Below are positions 1 to 8,504 of a DNA stretch of 32,816 nucleotides, piece by piece. The notes below the pieces were generated by a model. It ran no database searches. It was not told where the DNA came from and saw nothing but the letters and a program-made list of their open reading frames with translations. How positions within the stretch are numbered: position 1 is the stretch's first letter; every line of letters starts with the position of its first letter. Origin of the DNA: Clostridia bacterium. GTDB lineage: Bacteria; Bacillota; Clostridia; Christensenellales; Aristaeellaceae. Made by a program: the position numbers and the translations under genes. The stretch lies in contig JAFUCP010000017.1 of assembly GCA_017459565.1 (NCBI GenBank), positions 1-32,816 on the forward strand. Direction: 5' to 3'.

Positions 1-2
1 CT

Positions 3-150
3 GGAGCGCGCCTGAACCTGGGCCACGTGGGCGACAGCGCCACCCGCCGGCAGATCGTGAAGAACCTGAAGGAGGTCCCCGCCGAATTCAACAGCACCCT
101 GACCTACGACGAGGCGGCGCTGGACGAATTCATCGCGCGGCTGGCGGGGG
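3..150 (+). pseudogene. fragment of a VanW-family paralog
   Basis: Frame 3 encodes a stretch (LGHVGDSATRRQIVKNL, then an EFNSTLTYDEAAL stretch) that aligns closely with an internal part of the VanW-type protein directly downstream (nucleotides about 460-590 of that gene). The DNA is similar but not identical, so this is a diverged paralog and not a copy of the same bases. Similarity stops near position 147. After it, the reading frame that matters shifts to frame 1 and enters a membrane anchor. The piece lacks both ends and is fused out of frame, so it cannot give a normal product from what is visible. It could be the remnant of a tandem duplication with internal deletion, or an assembly chimera at a contig end. 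Confidence 0.6.
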
Positions 151-183
151 ATCCCGCCCAGGCTGCGTCTGGCGCTGTGCGCC

Positions 184-1557
184 GTGGCGGCCGCGGCGGC
201 TGTCTTTGGGGTGGTCAAGCTGGTGGGCAGCGTGCGGGAGGCGCAGATCGAGCGCTTCGTGGAAAATGTATATGTCAACGGCGTTCCTCTGGAGGGCTAT
301 ACCTATGAAGAGGGCCTGGCGCTGATGGCGCAGATGAAGCAGGAGCGCATCAATGCCACCTATACGCTGACCTATGGCACCAATTCGTGGCAGTTTTCGC
401 CTGCCGACTTCAACATGCAGATGGAATATGCCACCGAGATGGAATATGCCTGGAACCTTGGCCACGTGGGCGACGGCAAGACCCGCAGGCAGGTGGTGGA
501 GAATCTCAGACAGGCCCCGGCAGAGTTCAACAGCGAGCTGTCCTATGACGAGGCGGCGCTTGAGTCCTTTGTGGACAACCTGGCCAGTCAGATCGACGTG
601 GCTCCCGTGGACGCGGAGGTGGCCGTCACCGAGGAAAAGCCGGTGATCATCACGGCCTCGCAAAACGGCGTGGCCCTGGACAAGGAGCAGACCCTCGCCA
701 ACCTCACGGCGCTGATCACCACGGGAAAGGGCGACACGGCGCTGCCCGTGGAGGAGGTGCTGCCCGCCGTCACCTCCGACAACATGGAGATGAAGGTGGT
801 GGCCAAGTTCTCCACCGACGTCAGCTTCCGCGGCGCGGACAGCCGCTCCAACGTTCGTCTGGCGCTGGGCTTTTTCAACGGCTATGTGGTCTATCCCGGC
901 CAGACCTGCGATTTTAACGAGGTGGTCGGGCCGCGTACCGAGGGCCGCGGCTTCAAGGAAGCCCCCGAATATGCGGGCAACGAATTGAAGAAGGGCGTCG
1001 GCGGCGGCGTCTGCCAGGCATCCACCACGCTGTACAACGCCGCCATCATGGCGAACATGACAATATTGCAGCGCTCCAACCACAACATGACCGTCTCCTA
1101 TGTGGAGCCCAGCCAGGACGCCGCCGTGGAGTACGGCGTGGACGGCAAGGACTTTATCTTCCGCAACGACACCGAACACGCCATCTACATCTATACCAAC
1201 GTGGACAAGGAAAACGCCACTGTGACCATCTATGGCACGCGGCCGGAGTACCACTATGAGCTGGTGTCGGTGATCATCGACGAAAAGAAGTCGGACCGCA
1301 AGCGCTATGAGAACGATTACGACGGCAAGAACGTATATTACATCACCGATACGCCAAAGCTGAAGACGGCGGGCCACGGAAGCTGCCACAGCGAGGGCTG
1401 GGTGGTGGCCTACGACTGGGACACCAAGAAAGAGGTCAGCCGGGAGCAGATCAGCTATGATGTCTATGTTGCCGGCGTGAACGTCTACTGGCGCGGCGTG
1501 CATGATTCCAAGGGCAACGTCGTGGACCCGGAAAAAATACAGGAGAGCGGCACATAG
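184..1557 (+). CDS. VanW-family cell-envelope protein (5' end disturbed)
   Basis: A YoaR/VanW-like membrane-anchored protein of unknown biochemical role, probably acting outside the membrane at the cell wall. A hydrophobic anchor (LRLALCAVAAAAAVFGVVKL) begins about ten codons before the GTG at 184 and runs into it. It is followed by a peptidoglycan-binding-like region (about residues 75-145) and the VanW domain (about 209-315), with the family signature around GRGFKEAPEY and GGGVCQASTTLYNAA. The C-terminal tail is an extra beta-rich stretch. No ATG, GTG or TTG lies in frame between the stop at 100-102 and the GTG at 184, and that GTG falls inside the anchor. The true start has therefore probably been lost at the junction near 150. 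VanW domains occur in some vancomycin-resistance clusters but are common in Clostridia without them, and no van genes are seen here. Confidence 0.85.
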   Translation: MAAAAAVFGVVKLVGSVREAQIERFVENVYVNGVPLEGYTYEEGLALMAQMKQERINATYTLTYGTNSWQFSPADFNMQMEYATEMEYAWNLGHVGDGKTRRQVVENLRQAPAEFNSELSYDEAALESFVDNLASQIDVAPVDAEVAVTEEKPVIITASQNGVALDKEQTLANLTALITTGKGDTALPVEEVLPAVTSDNMEMKVVAKFSTDVSFRGADSRSNVRLALGFFNGYVVYPGQTCDFNEVVGPRTEGRGFKEAPEYAGNELKKGVGGGVCQASTTLYNAAIMANMTILQRSNHNMTVSYVEPSQDAAVEYGVDGKDFIFRNDTEHAIYIYTNVDKENATVTIYGTRPEYHYELVSVIIDEKKSDRKRYENDYDGKNVYYITDTPKLKTAGHGSCHSEGWVVAYDWDTKKEVSREQISYDVYVAGVNVYWRGVHDSKGNVVDPEKIQESGT

Positions 1558-1598
1558 CCGTGCCGCCCCGTTCAAACATCAGGAAGAGAGGGAATACC

Positions 1599-1979
1599 GT
1601 GAAGCAATGCTTTTTGACCCGGCGAGGTCCCAAGGCCATCGGGCCCTATTCCACGGCGGTCATACAGGGTGGCAGCTGTTACCTGTCGGGCATGATTCCC
1701 GTCGATCCGGCCAGCGGAGCGTTGGCGGCTTTGGATGTGGCGGGGCAAGCCCGACAGGTCTTTGAAAACATAAAGGCCGTTTTGGAGGAAATGGGACTCT
1801 CCATGGCGGACATTGTTAAAACAACCGTGTTTCTGACGGATTTGAAAGCCTTTCCCCAGGTGAACGAAATCTACGCGGCGTACTTCGGCCCGGACTATCC
1901 GGCCCGCAGCTGCGTGCAGGTTTCGGCGCTGCCGATGGGCGCTCAAATCGAGGTGGAGCTTATCGCCGCCCTGAAATAA
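1599..1979 (+). CDS. ridA: RidA family enamine/imine deaminase
   Basis: A RidA (YjgF/YER057c/UK114) protein of 126 residues, the family's usual size. It hydrolyses reactive 2-aminoacrylate and related enamines released by PLP enzymes such as threonine dehydratase, in the cytoplasm as a trimer. Visible family features are KAIGPYS near the N-terminus, the arginine of PARSCVQVSALP that binds the substrate carboxylate, and the glutamate of IEVELIAA near the C-terminus. The GTG at 1599 is chosen because AGGAAGAGAGGG lies just upstream at 1581-1592; an upstream in-frame ATG at 1560 would add 13 residues the family does not have. It follows the VanW gene by 41 bases. No promoter is obvious in that gap, so cotranscription is possible. 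A short T-run after the stop lacks a clear stem. Confidence 0.93.
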   Translation: MKQCFLTRRGPKAIGPYSTAVIQGGSCYLSGMIPVDPASGALAALDVAGQARQVFENIKAVLEEMGLSMADIVKTTVFLTDLKAFPQVNEIYAAYFGPDYPARSCVQVSALPMGAQIEVELIAALK

Positions 1980-2035
1980 CGGTTTTTTTATACGGCAAGA
2001 CAAATCAACGGCATAGCGAAGGAGTGTTTTGGGAC

Positions 2036-3073
2036 ATGTTTGAAACCGCGAATATTTCGATTTTCGCAGGCAGCGGCGGAAGAACCTTTGCGGAGCGCAT
2101 GTGCAGGTACATGGGCAAGAAGCTGGGCTCCTCCGAGGTGATTACCTTTTCCGAGGGCAATACCTTTGTGCGCGTCAATGAGACTGTGCGCGACCGCGAT
2201 GTGTTTCTGGTTCAGCCCATCGGCCTACATTCCAACGACGAGTTTGTGGAGATCCTGTTCTGGATGGACGCCTTCAAGCGCGCCAACGCGCTGTCCTGCA
2301 CGCTGATCATGCCGTACTTTGGCTATGGCAAGGGGGACAAGAAGGACGAGCCCCGCGTGTCCATCCGCGCCAGGGTCTGCGCCGAGTGCATGGAGCTGGC
2401 CGGCGCGGACCGCTTTGTCACCATGGACCTGCACGCACAGCAGCTCCAGGGCTTCTTCAAACGCCCCATGGACCATCTGATCGCCATGCCGATGCTCAGC
2501 GAGATCATCAAGCGCGTGGGCACGGAGAATATGGTGGTCGTCTCGCCGGACGCGGGCTTTGCCAAGCAGGCGCGCAAATTCGCCGACACACTGGGCCTGC
2601 CCATTGCCATCGGGGACAAAACCCGCACCGACCACCACGAAAACGCCCAGGTGCTGGAGGTCATCGGCAATGTGAAGGGCAAAAATTGCCTGATCGTGGA
2701 CGATTTCACCATCTCCGGCGGCACGCTGGTGAACCTGGCCGAGTCCCTCCAGGCCCGCGGGGCCCAGGAGATCACGGCCATGCTCAGCCACAACATCATC
2801 TCCGCCCAGGGCGTCGAGCGCATCAACGCCAGTCCCATCAAGGCCGTCTATTCCACTGATACCGTGGAAAACCCCAACATCATCGGCCAGAGCAAGTTCC
2901 GCACGGTGTCCGTCGCGCCTATGTTCGCCGAAACCATCATGCGCTTCTACAATTATCAGTCCGTGAACTCCATGTTCAGCCAGCTGCCCGAAAAGGTGGT
3001 CACGGCGGGCTTCAACTTCACGGGCCTGACGCTGAAGGACGGCGAAATGGTCAACGCGCCCCTCGCGGATTGA
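2036..3073 (+). CDS. prs: ribose-phosphate pyrophosphokinase (PRPP synthetase), divergent type
   Basis: It makes PRPP from ribose 5-phosphate and ATP for purine, pyrimidine, histidine, tryptophan and NAD synthesis. The 345-residue protein has the two phosphoribosyltransferase-like halves. Recognisable parts are MPYFGYGKGDKKDEPR (catalytic flexible-loop region), AGADRFVTMDLHAQQLQGFF, VVSPDAGFAKQARKFA and the PRPP loop LIVDDFTISGGTL. The loop differs from the usual VDDMIDTGGT, and the YARQDRK stretch is changed to YGKGDKK, so this belongs to a divergent branch rather than the classical Prs. It is also about 30 residues longer than the typical enzyme, with a C-terminal tail. ATG 2036 is used because GAAGGAG sits at 2018-2024; the GTG at 2024 would overlap that site. 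The activity is inferred, not certain. Confidence 0.88.
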   Translation: MFETANISIFAGSGGRTFAERMCRYMGKKLGSSEVITFSEGNTFVRVNETVRDRDVFLVQPIGLHSNDEFVEILFWMDAFKRANALSCTLIMPYFGYGKGDKKDEPRVSIRARVCAECMELAGADRFVTMDLHAQQLQGFFKRPMDHLIAMPMLSEIIKRVGTENMVVVSPDAGFAKQARKFADTLGLPIAIGDKTRTDHHENAQVLEVIGNVKGKNCLIVDDFTISGGTLVNLAESLQARGAQEITAMLSHNIISAQGVERINASPIKAVYSTDTVENPNIIGQSKFRTVSVAPMFAETIMRFYNYQSVNSMFSQLPEKVVTAGFNFTGLTLKDGEMVNAPLAD

Positions 3074-3078
3074 GGGGC
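3058..3078 (+). terminator. hairpin over the prs stop codon
   Basis: GCCCCTC and GAGGGGC form a perfect 7-bp stem with a 7-base loop that includes part of the prs TGA stop. No T-run follows, so this is either a weak terminator or an RNA 3'-end stabiliser. Confidence 0.35.
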
Positions 3079-3144
3079 GGCGGCGCGTCGCACGACTTTG
3101 CGATGAAATGCCGGATTCTTGTCAAGATTGATACGGGAGAAACG

Positions 3145-3153
3145 TGATATAAT
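3145..3153 (+). promoter_or_regulatory. extended -10 promoter for the DUF4317 gene
   Basis: TGATATAAT is an exact TGnTATAAT extended -10 element. The candidate -35 hexamers upstream have poor spacing (14 or 23 bp), which fits a promoter relying on the extended -10. Transcription would start near 3160, about 45 bases before the ATG. Confidence 0.65.
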
Positions 3154-3157
3154 ATTC

Positions 3158-3180
3158 GGGCACGCGCGCCGCGCGTGCCC
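3158..3180. repeat. perfect 11-bp inverted repeat at predicted transcript start
   Basis: GGGCACGCGCG, one base, then its exact complement CGCGCGTGCCC. It falls at or just after the predicted transcription start of the DUF4317 mRNA and is followed a few bases later by ATTTTT. It may be a 5' stabilising hairpin, an operator, or a terminator for transcription arriving from prs. Confidence 0.55.
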
Positions 3181-3203
3181 ATACTATTTTTCGAGGTACA
3201 TGC

Positions 3204-4367
3204 ATGAACAGAAAAGAAATTGCCGAGATCCGCAGCCGTATGAACCCGGACAAGAACGCCATCAGCTGTGTGCGGGGCTGCTATGTGAATGAAAAGCGGG
3301 AAATCGTGGCCACATTCAACAGGTCGCTGATGAGCTTTCCCCAGGAGGAGCAGGAGAAGTACCTGTCCATATTCAAGCGCACGCTGGCGGGCGTGCCGGG
3401 CAAGAACCTGATCGATATTGAGTTCCGGGCCGACCAGGTGATGGAGGACGAGGCGCACCAGCTGCTGATGGGGCTGCGCAACACGGCCCTGACCGTGGAT
3501 GTGGGCGTGGAAAAGCTGTGCCAGAGGATCATCGATAACCTGGCCATGGAGGGAAACTATCTGATCCTGATGATGCACGACGCCTACGACGTGCCCTTCA
3601 GGCACGCGGATGAAAACAAGGTGGATGTTGTGTCTGAAGAGGTCTTTCAATACATCATGGTCTGCGTGTGCCCAGTGAAGCTCACCAAGCCCGCGCTCAG
3701 CTATTTCAGCGACGACAACGCCTTCCACAGCCGGGAGCAGGACTGGGTCGTGGCCGGGCCGGAGCTGGGCTTCATGTTCCCAACCTTCGATGACCGCGCC
3801 GCCAACATCTACAGCGCCCTGTATTTCAGCAAGGACGCCGCCGACGTACACGACGAATTCATCGACGCGGTGTTTCACTGCGACGCGCCCATGCCCGCCG
3901 CCGAGCAGCGGGAGGTGTTCCAGGCGGTGCTGGAGGAATCGCTGGACGAGGATCTGAGCTTTGAGGTGGCCCAGACGGTGCATGAGCAGCTGCGGGAGAT
4001 GATCGAGTCCCATGCGCAGGACAAGAGCGCCGAGCAGCTGGTGGTCTCCAAGCGGGAGGTGGCGGGTATGCTCCAGTCCTGCGGCGTGCCGGAGGAAAAG
4101 CTGACCGCCTTCGAAGAGCGCTATGATTCCGAGTTCGGCCAGGGTATTTCCCTGAGCGCCGTGAACATCGCCGAGCCGAAGAAGTTTGAGGTCCGCACGC
4201 CGGACGTGGTGGTCCACGTCAACCCGGAGCGCAGCGATCTGATCGAGACCCGCGTGATCGACGGCTTCAAGTACATCCTCATCCGCGCCGACGAGGGCGT
4301 GGAGGTCAATGGGGTGAACATCGCCATTGCCGGCGCGGCGGCGGAAGCGGATGAAGCGCCGTTTTGA
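3204..4367 (+). CDS. DUF4317 family protein
   Basis: The opening (MNRKEIAEIRSRMNPDKNAI) and overall 387-residue layout match the DUF4317 family, a conserved cytoplasmic Firmicute protein with no assigned function. No signal peptide, membrane segment or known catalytic motif is visible. The N-terminal half resembles the family's conserved core (around CVRGCYVN and FNRSLMSFPQEEQEKY). The C-terminal third is acidic and ends in a short Ala/Glu tail. ATG 3204 is preferred over the out-of-frame ATG at 3200 and has GAGG at 3194-3197. It has its own promoter and converges on psuG with a shared terminator, so it is probably a single-gene unit. Confidence 0.8.
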   Translation: MNRKEIAEIRSRMNPDKNAISCVRGCYVNEKREIVATFNRSLMSFPQEEQEKYLSIFKRTLAGVPGKNLIDIEFRADQVMEDEAHQLLMGLRNTALTVDVGVEKLCQRIIDNLAMEGNYLILMMHDAYDVPFRHADENKVDVVSEEVFQYIMVCVCPVKLTKPALSYFSDDNAFHSREQDWVVAGPELGFMFPTFDDRAANIYSALYFSKDAADVHDEFIDAVFHCDAPMPAAEQREVFQAVLEESLDEDLSFEVAQTVHEQLREMIESHAQDKSAEQLVVSKREVAGMLQSCGVPEEKLTAFEERYDSEFGQGISLSAVNIAEPKKFEVRTPDVVVHVNPERSDLIETRVIDGFKYILIRADEGVEVNGVNIAIAGAAAEADEAPF

Positions 4368-4393
4368 CGGGAACTGAATTTGAAAAAAGCATT

Positions 4394-4418
4394 GTAAAGG
4401 CGGCGTTTGTGCCGCCTT

Positions 4419-4422
<4 letters not shown>
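4394..4422. terminator. shared terminator between DUF4317 gene and psuG
   Basis: GTAAAGGCGGC and GCCGCCTTTTAC form a GC-rich stem around a six-base loop. On the minus strand it is followed after a few bases by a CTTTTTTC run; on the plus strand the right arm itself ends in TTTT. It overlaps the psuG stop codon and can serve both convergent genes. Confidence 0.75.
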
Positions 4423-5324
<902 letters not shown>

Positions 5325-5367
5325 AGTGAGCCTCCTTCATGATTGCTTGAAAAACAGGATATAAGCC

Positions 5368-6315
5368 TCAGCGCGCCGCGCAGGCCTCGTCGATCGCCGC
5401 CATGCGCCTGCGCAGGGACGCCTCATCCAGCGCCGGGTTCACCGCAGGCACGCTTTCAACGGCGATGGAGGCCGCGGCCAGCCCCGCCACGGCGCACTCC
5501 CGCAGGGAAAGGCCGCGCAGCTCGCCCCAGGCCAGCGCCGCGGTGAAGGCGTCGCCCGCGCCCGTGGCGTTCACCAGCCGCACCGCCGCGCCGGGCAGCA
5601 GCAGCGTCGAATCACCTTCTGCGCAGCACACGCCGTGCGCGCTCAGGGTGATGTAGGCCCGCGTCGCGCCCATTTCGATCAGCCGGCGCGCTGCCCGCCG
5701 GGCGGAGTCGGCGTCGTGGACGGGGATGCCGGTGAGTGTCTCGGCCTCCAGGGCGTTGGGCTTGACGGCCCGCAGGCGGGGCAGGGCCCCCATAAGCCGC
5801 GGGGCCTTCGCCATGGAGACCGCGTCCGCCAGCAGCGGCACGCGCAGCCGCGACGCCAGGAAGTCCAGCGTTTCGGCGGACAGGTTGCTGTCCAGCACCA
5901 CCGCGTCCATGCTGTTGAGGGCGCCGAGGCGCCCCTCGAGGACCTGCGGGGTCAGCCGCCGGCAGATGGCCATGTCGTTGACCGCCAGCTGCATATCGCC
6001 CCCGGCGTCCGCGATGAACAGATAGGCGGAGCTGGCCGCGCCGGCAAAGGCTAAGCACAGATCCGTAAGCACGCCCGCCCGGGCGCAGTCCGAGCGAACG
6101 ATGTCCGCGAAGGCGTCGTCGCCCAGCGCCGCGGCCAGATGGGTCTCCACGCCCAGCCGCGCCAGGTTGCAGGCAATATTCCTTCCCACGCCCCCGGCGG
6201 ACAGCGTCACCCGCCCGGGGTTGGAATCCTGCATGGCCAGGCGGCCCGCGGGAAAGCCGCCGATATCGATGTTTGCCGCGCCCACCACCGCGCAGCGGGG
6301 ACGGAGGTTTGCCAT
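5368..6315 (-). CDS. psuK: pseudouridine kinase (PfkB family)
   Basis: A PfkB/ribokinase-fold kinase that phosphorylates pseudouridine at the 5' position, supplying PsuG. The N-terminal GAANIDIGGFP, the substrate-site block DSNPGRVTLSAGGVGRNIACNLARLG typical of PsuK-type members, and the C-terminal NATGAGDAF with the catalytic aspartate and anion hole are all visible in 315 residues. ATG 6315 is chosen because GAAAGGCGG lies just upstream; a longer TTG start at 6345 lacks a good site. The substrate call rests on both the motif and the adjacent psuG gene. The pair is driven by the promoter at 6385-6413. Confidence 0.92.
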   Translation of the reverse strand: MANLRPRCAVVGAANIDIGGFPAGRLAMQDSNPGRVTLSAGGVGRNIACNLARLGVETHLAAALGDDAFADIVRSDCARAGVLTDLCLAFAGAASSAYLFIADAGGDMQLAVNDMAICRRLTPQVLEGRLGALNSMDAVVLDSNLSAETLDFLASRLRVPLLADAVSMAKAPRLMGALPRLRAVKPNALEAETLTGIPVHDADSARRAARRLIEMGATRAYITLSAHGVCCAEGDSTLLLPGAAVRLVNATGAGDAFTAALAWGELRGLSLRECAVAGLAAASIAVESVPAVNPALDEASLRRRMAAIDEACAAR

Positions 6316-6384
6316 GGGCGTCCGCCTTTCCGCGCCTTTGGGCAAAGGTCCCGGGCGCTCGTTAACGGTTGGTCTGTCGAAGCT

Positions 6385-6413
6385 ATTATACGCCCCGCGG
6401 GCCGCTTCTTCAA
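6385..6413 (-). promoter_or_regulatory. sigma-A promoter of psuK-psuG
   Basis: On the minus strand TTGAAG (6408-6413) and a perfect TATAAT (6385-6390) are separated by 17 bp. The small palindrome CGTTAACG at 6359-6366 lies just downstream of the predicted start site and could be an operator, though it is short. Confidence 0.8.
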
Positions 6414-6479
6414 GCGCGGTGGGGTGAAAATCGTCATTTTCGGGTCAAAACGCCCGAATTACGTCAAAAAAAGGCGCGG

Positions 6480-6502
6480 CTTTGTAAAAAATTATCACAA
6501 AG
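6480..6502. promoter_or_regulatory. inverted repeat upstream of the NlpC/P60 gene promoter
   Basis: CTTTGT and ACAAAG are spaced by 11 A/T-rich bases and end four bases before the -35 hexamer. The position suits an activator or repressor site, but no regulator is identified. A second small hairpin (TTCGGG/CCCGAA, 6439-6458) lies further upstream. Confidence 0.35.
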
Positions 6503-6506
6503 CACG

Positions 6507-6535
6507 TTGCTTCTGCCACAATTGACCCATATAAT
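6507..6535 (+). promoter_or_regulatory. sigma-A promoter of the SH3-NlpC/P60 gene
   Basis: TTGCTT (6507-6512), 17-bp spacer, perfect TATAAT (6530-6535). It is divergent from the psuK promoter about 100 bp to the left. Confidence 0.8.
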
Positions 6536-6568
6536 GGTAGCATAGCATAATCTGGAGGATTGTAGGAT

Positions 6569-7495
6569 ATGTCCAAATCGGTTTTCCGTGTCCTGCGGGC
6601 CGTTTTGATAACGGCGCTGGCGCTGCTCATCGGCGCGTCCGCGCTGGCGGAGTCCATTGAGGTCAAGCTGAACGAAACCGCGAGAATCTATCAGTCGGCC
6701 TCCACCTCAGCGCGCTATGTCAAGGCGCCCAAGGGCCTGAAGGTTACGCTGAAGGCATACTCCGACGGCTGGGGCAAGCTGTCCTACAAGGGCAGGACCG
6801 GCTATATCCGGCTGAAATACCTGGACAGGGTGGAGCCCGTCAGGGCCTATGTGACGGAAAGCACCGGCGTGTACCGGGATGCCGAGGGCTCCGACAGGCT
6901 GACCACGGTTCCGGCGGGCACGACGGTGTATGTGGTGGGCGTGGATGGCAGCTATGTGCGCATCCAGAACAAATCCGGCAGTCAGACGGCCTACATCAAG
7001 GGCAGCGCGCTGTCCGGCAGCAAACCGGACCAGGTGAAGTCCGGCGGCAGCTCCGCAGCGGATGCCATGCCCCAATCCCTGCGCTCCACCACCTCCTCCG
7101 CCGGGGGCTCCAAGGTGGAATACACGATCTATGTCGCTCAGAATCTGCTGGGCGCGCCCTATGCCAGTAACGCCAACCCGCCCAAGAGCTTTGACTGCGC
7201 CAAGTTCTGCTATTACTGCTATGGCAAGGCGCAGAGCGGCGTGATCAAAAGCTCCTCCTATGAGCAGGGCTATGACGACAGCTTTGCCAGGATCAGCTAT
7301 GACAATCTCAAGCGCGGCGATCTGGTGTGCTTCAACACCGTCAGCGACGGCGATGCCTGCGACCATACGGGTATCTACCTGGGCGGCGGCTATTTCATAC
7401 ACGCCTCCTCCGCGGCGAAGAAGGTCATTCTCAGCTCCCTCAGCTCCGGCTATTACAAGCGTACCTTCAGCTGGGGACGGCGGATATTCGGTTGA
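6569..7495 (+). CDS. secreted SH3-NlpC/P60 peptidoglycan hydrolase
   Basis: Predicted to cut peptide stems of the cell wall outside the cell. An N-terminal signal peptide (basic start, hydrophobic stretch to about residue 27, ending ASALA before ESIEV) is followed by two bacterial SH3-type repeats (about 28-150), a Ser/Gly-rich linker and a C-terminal NlpC/P60 domain (about 180-308). The catalytic cysteine is in SFDCAKFCYYCY (about Cys210) and the histidine in DHTGIYLGGG (about His266); IHASS follows as in the family. GGAGG precedes the ATG. It stands alone between its own promoter and a strong terminator. The exact bond cut is not shown by the sequence; gamma-D-Glu-diamino acid endopeptidase activity is usual for the family. 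Confidence 0.92.
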   Translation: MSKSVFRVLRAVLITALALLIGASALAESIEVKLNETARIYQSASTSARYVKAPKGLKVTLKAYSDGWGKLSYKGRTGYIRLKYLDRVEPVRAYVTESTGVYRDAEGSDRLTTVPAGTTVYVVGVDGSYVRIQNKSGSQTAYIKGSALSGSKPDQVKSGGSSAADAMPQSLRSTTSSAGGSKVEYTIYVAQNLLGAPYASNANPPKSFDCAKFCYYCYGKAQSGVIKSSSYEQGYDDSFARISYDNLKRGDLVCFNTVSDGDACDHTGIYLGGGYFIHASSAAKKVILSSLSSGYYKRTFSWGRRIFG

Positions 7496-7505
7496 CGGAC
7501 AGAAC

Positions 7506-7538
7506 AAAAAACGGGGAACCGCGCGTTTCCCGTTTTTT
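7506..7538. terminator. strong bidirectional rho-independent terminator
   Basis: A run of six A, a 7-bp GC-rich stem with one G-U pair, a short loop and the complementary arm ending in six T. It closes the NlpC/P60 gene and can work in both directions. Confidence 0.92.
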
Positions 7539-7578
7539 GTTGGAATTGGACATGATTAAGAAAACGGAACGTTTTCCG

Positions 7579-7617
7579 GGTCGGCGACATCCGAAGAATG
7601 GCGTCGACCATTTTTTT
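7579..7617 (+). terminator. second possible terminator, downstream of dapF
   Basis: GGTCGGCG and CGTCGACC pair (one G-U) across a 15-base loop and are followed by seven T. It reads on the plus strand, as a back-up terminator for the NlpC/P60 gene or to shield dapF from antisense reading. Confidence 0.5.
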
Positions 7618-7623
7618 GGATGG

Positions 7624-8439
7624 CTACAGCCTGCCGGTGAAAACCGTTTCGGCGGGCCCGGTCATGTAAATATGGCCGTCCGCCTCCCAGCGTATGTCCA
7701 GCACGCCGCCGGGCAGCCGGATGAGGGCCCGGCGGGGGAGCAGGCCCTGGCTGGCCGCCGCCGCCAGCACGGCGCAGGCCCCGGTGCCGCAGGCCAGGGT
7801 AGGGCCGTCGCCCCGCTCCCACACGCGCACGTCCGCGCCGCCGTCGGCGTTCAGACGGCAAAATTCGATGTTGGCCCGGGCCGGGAAGGCGCTGTGCCGT
7901 TCCAGCAGCGCGCCCAGGCGCGAAAACGCCTCCCCGTCCGGGTAGAGATCGAAGGTCACGGCGTGGGGGTTGCCCATCGACACGCAGAAAAAGCGCAGGC
8001 TGTGCCCGCCGGCTTCGAGAGTTACGCGGTTGGTGGGGGCGCTGACGGGAATCCGGGCGGGGTCGAAGCACGGCGCGCCCATATCCACGGTGACGCTGCT
8101 GACCTGTCCGCCATCCACGGCCATGGTCAGCGTCAATATCCCGGCGCCCGTCTCAAGCCGCATGGGCAATTCCTGGCACAGACCCCCCTCGTACAGGAAT
8201 TTGCCCAGGCAGCGTATGCCGTTTCCGCACATCTCCGCCTCGCTGCCGTCGCTGTTGAATACGCGCATACGCGCGTGGGCCGCGTCGGACGGCTCCGCCA
8301 GGATCAGCCCGTCGCCGCCGATGCCGAAATGTCTGTCGCACAGGCGTCTGGCCAGCTCTGATGGGTCTTTAATCGCTTGACGAATACCGTCGAGTATGAT
8401 AAAATCATTACCGATACCATGCATCTTTGTGAATTGCAA
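7624..8439 (-). CDS. dapF: diaminopimelate epimerase
   Basis: It converts LL- to meso-diaminopimelate in the lysine and peptidoglycan precursor pathway, in the cytoplasm. The two active-site cysteines are visible in EMCGNGIRC (about Cys71) and ACGTGACAV (about Cys214). The opening LQFTKMHGIGNDF and FGIGGDGLI are also conserved. A TTG start at 8439 is preferred: it gives the family's standard N-terminus and has GGAAGGAAGG upstream. A longer reading from 8493 would begin only about five bases after the predicted transcription start. The presence of dapF implies a wall with meso-DAP or lysine made by this route. No other dap gene is nearby. Confidence 0.95.
   Translation of the reverse strand: MQFTKMHGIGNDFIILDGIRQAIKDPSELARRLCDRHFGIGGDGLILAEPSDAAHARMRVFNSDGSEAEMCGNGIRCLGKFLYEGGLCQELPMRLETGAGILTLTMAVDGGQVSSVTVDMGAPCFDPARIPVSAPTNRVTLEAGGHSLRFFCVSMGNPHAVTFDLYPDGEAFSRLGALLERHSAFPARANIEFCRLNADGGADVRVWERGDGPTLACGTGACAVLAAAASQGLLPRRALIRLPGGVLDIRWEADGHIYMTGPAETVFTGRL
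8377..8405 (+). promoter_or_regulatory. promoter-like site for the secreted protein gene at 8579, inside dapF
   Basis: TTGACG (8377-8382), 17-bp spacer, TAAAAT (8400-8405). It lies antisense within the first codons of dapF and would give a leader of about 165 bases for the gene at 8579. No better site was seen closer to that gene. Confidence 0.5.
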
Positions 8440-8504
8440 AATGTTCGCCTTCCTTCCGGATCGGATTGGAGAAATCGCTCCCAAGAGGAACACCTGTTTT
8501 GTAG

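Noticed and set aside
149..154. GGATCC at the VanW junction considered as a sign of cloning
   Set aside because: A single six-base site is expected by chance in GC-rich DNA; nothing else points to vector sequence.
27..308. 93-residue open frame at the window start as a complete gene
   Set aside because: Only its first 40 or so residues match the VanW paralog; the rest is a Gly/Arg-rich out-of-frame reading of the next gene's anchor.
184..1557. VanW gene taken as evidence of vancomycin resistance
   Set aside because: VanW domains are frequent in Clostridia as general envelope proteins, and no vanR, vanS, vanH, ligase or vanX gene is present.
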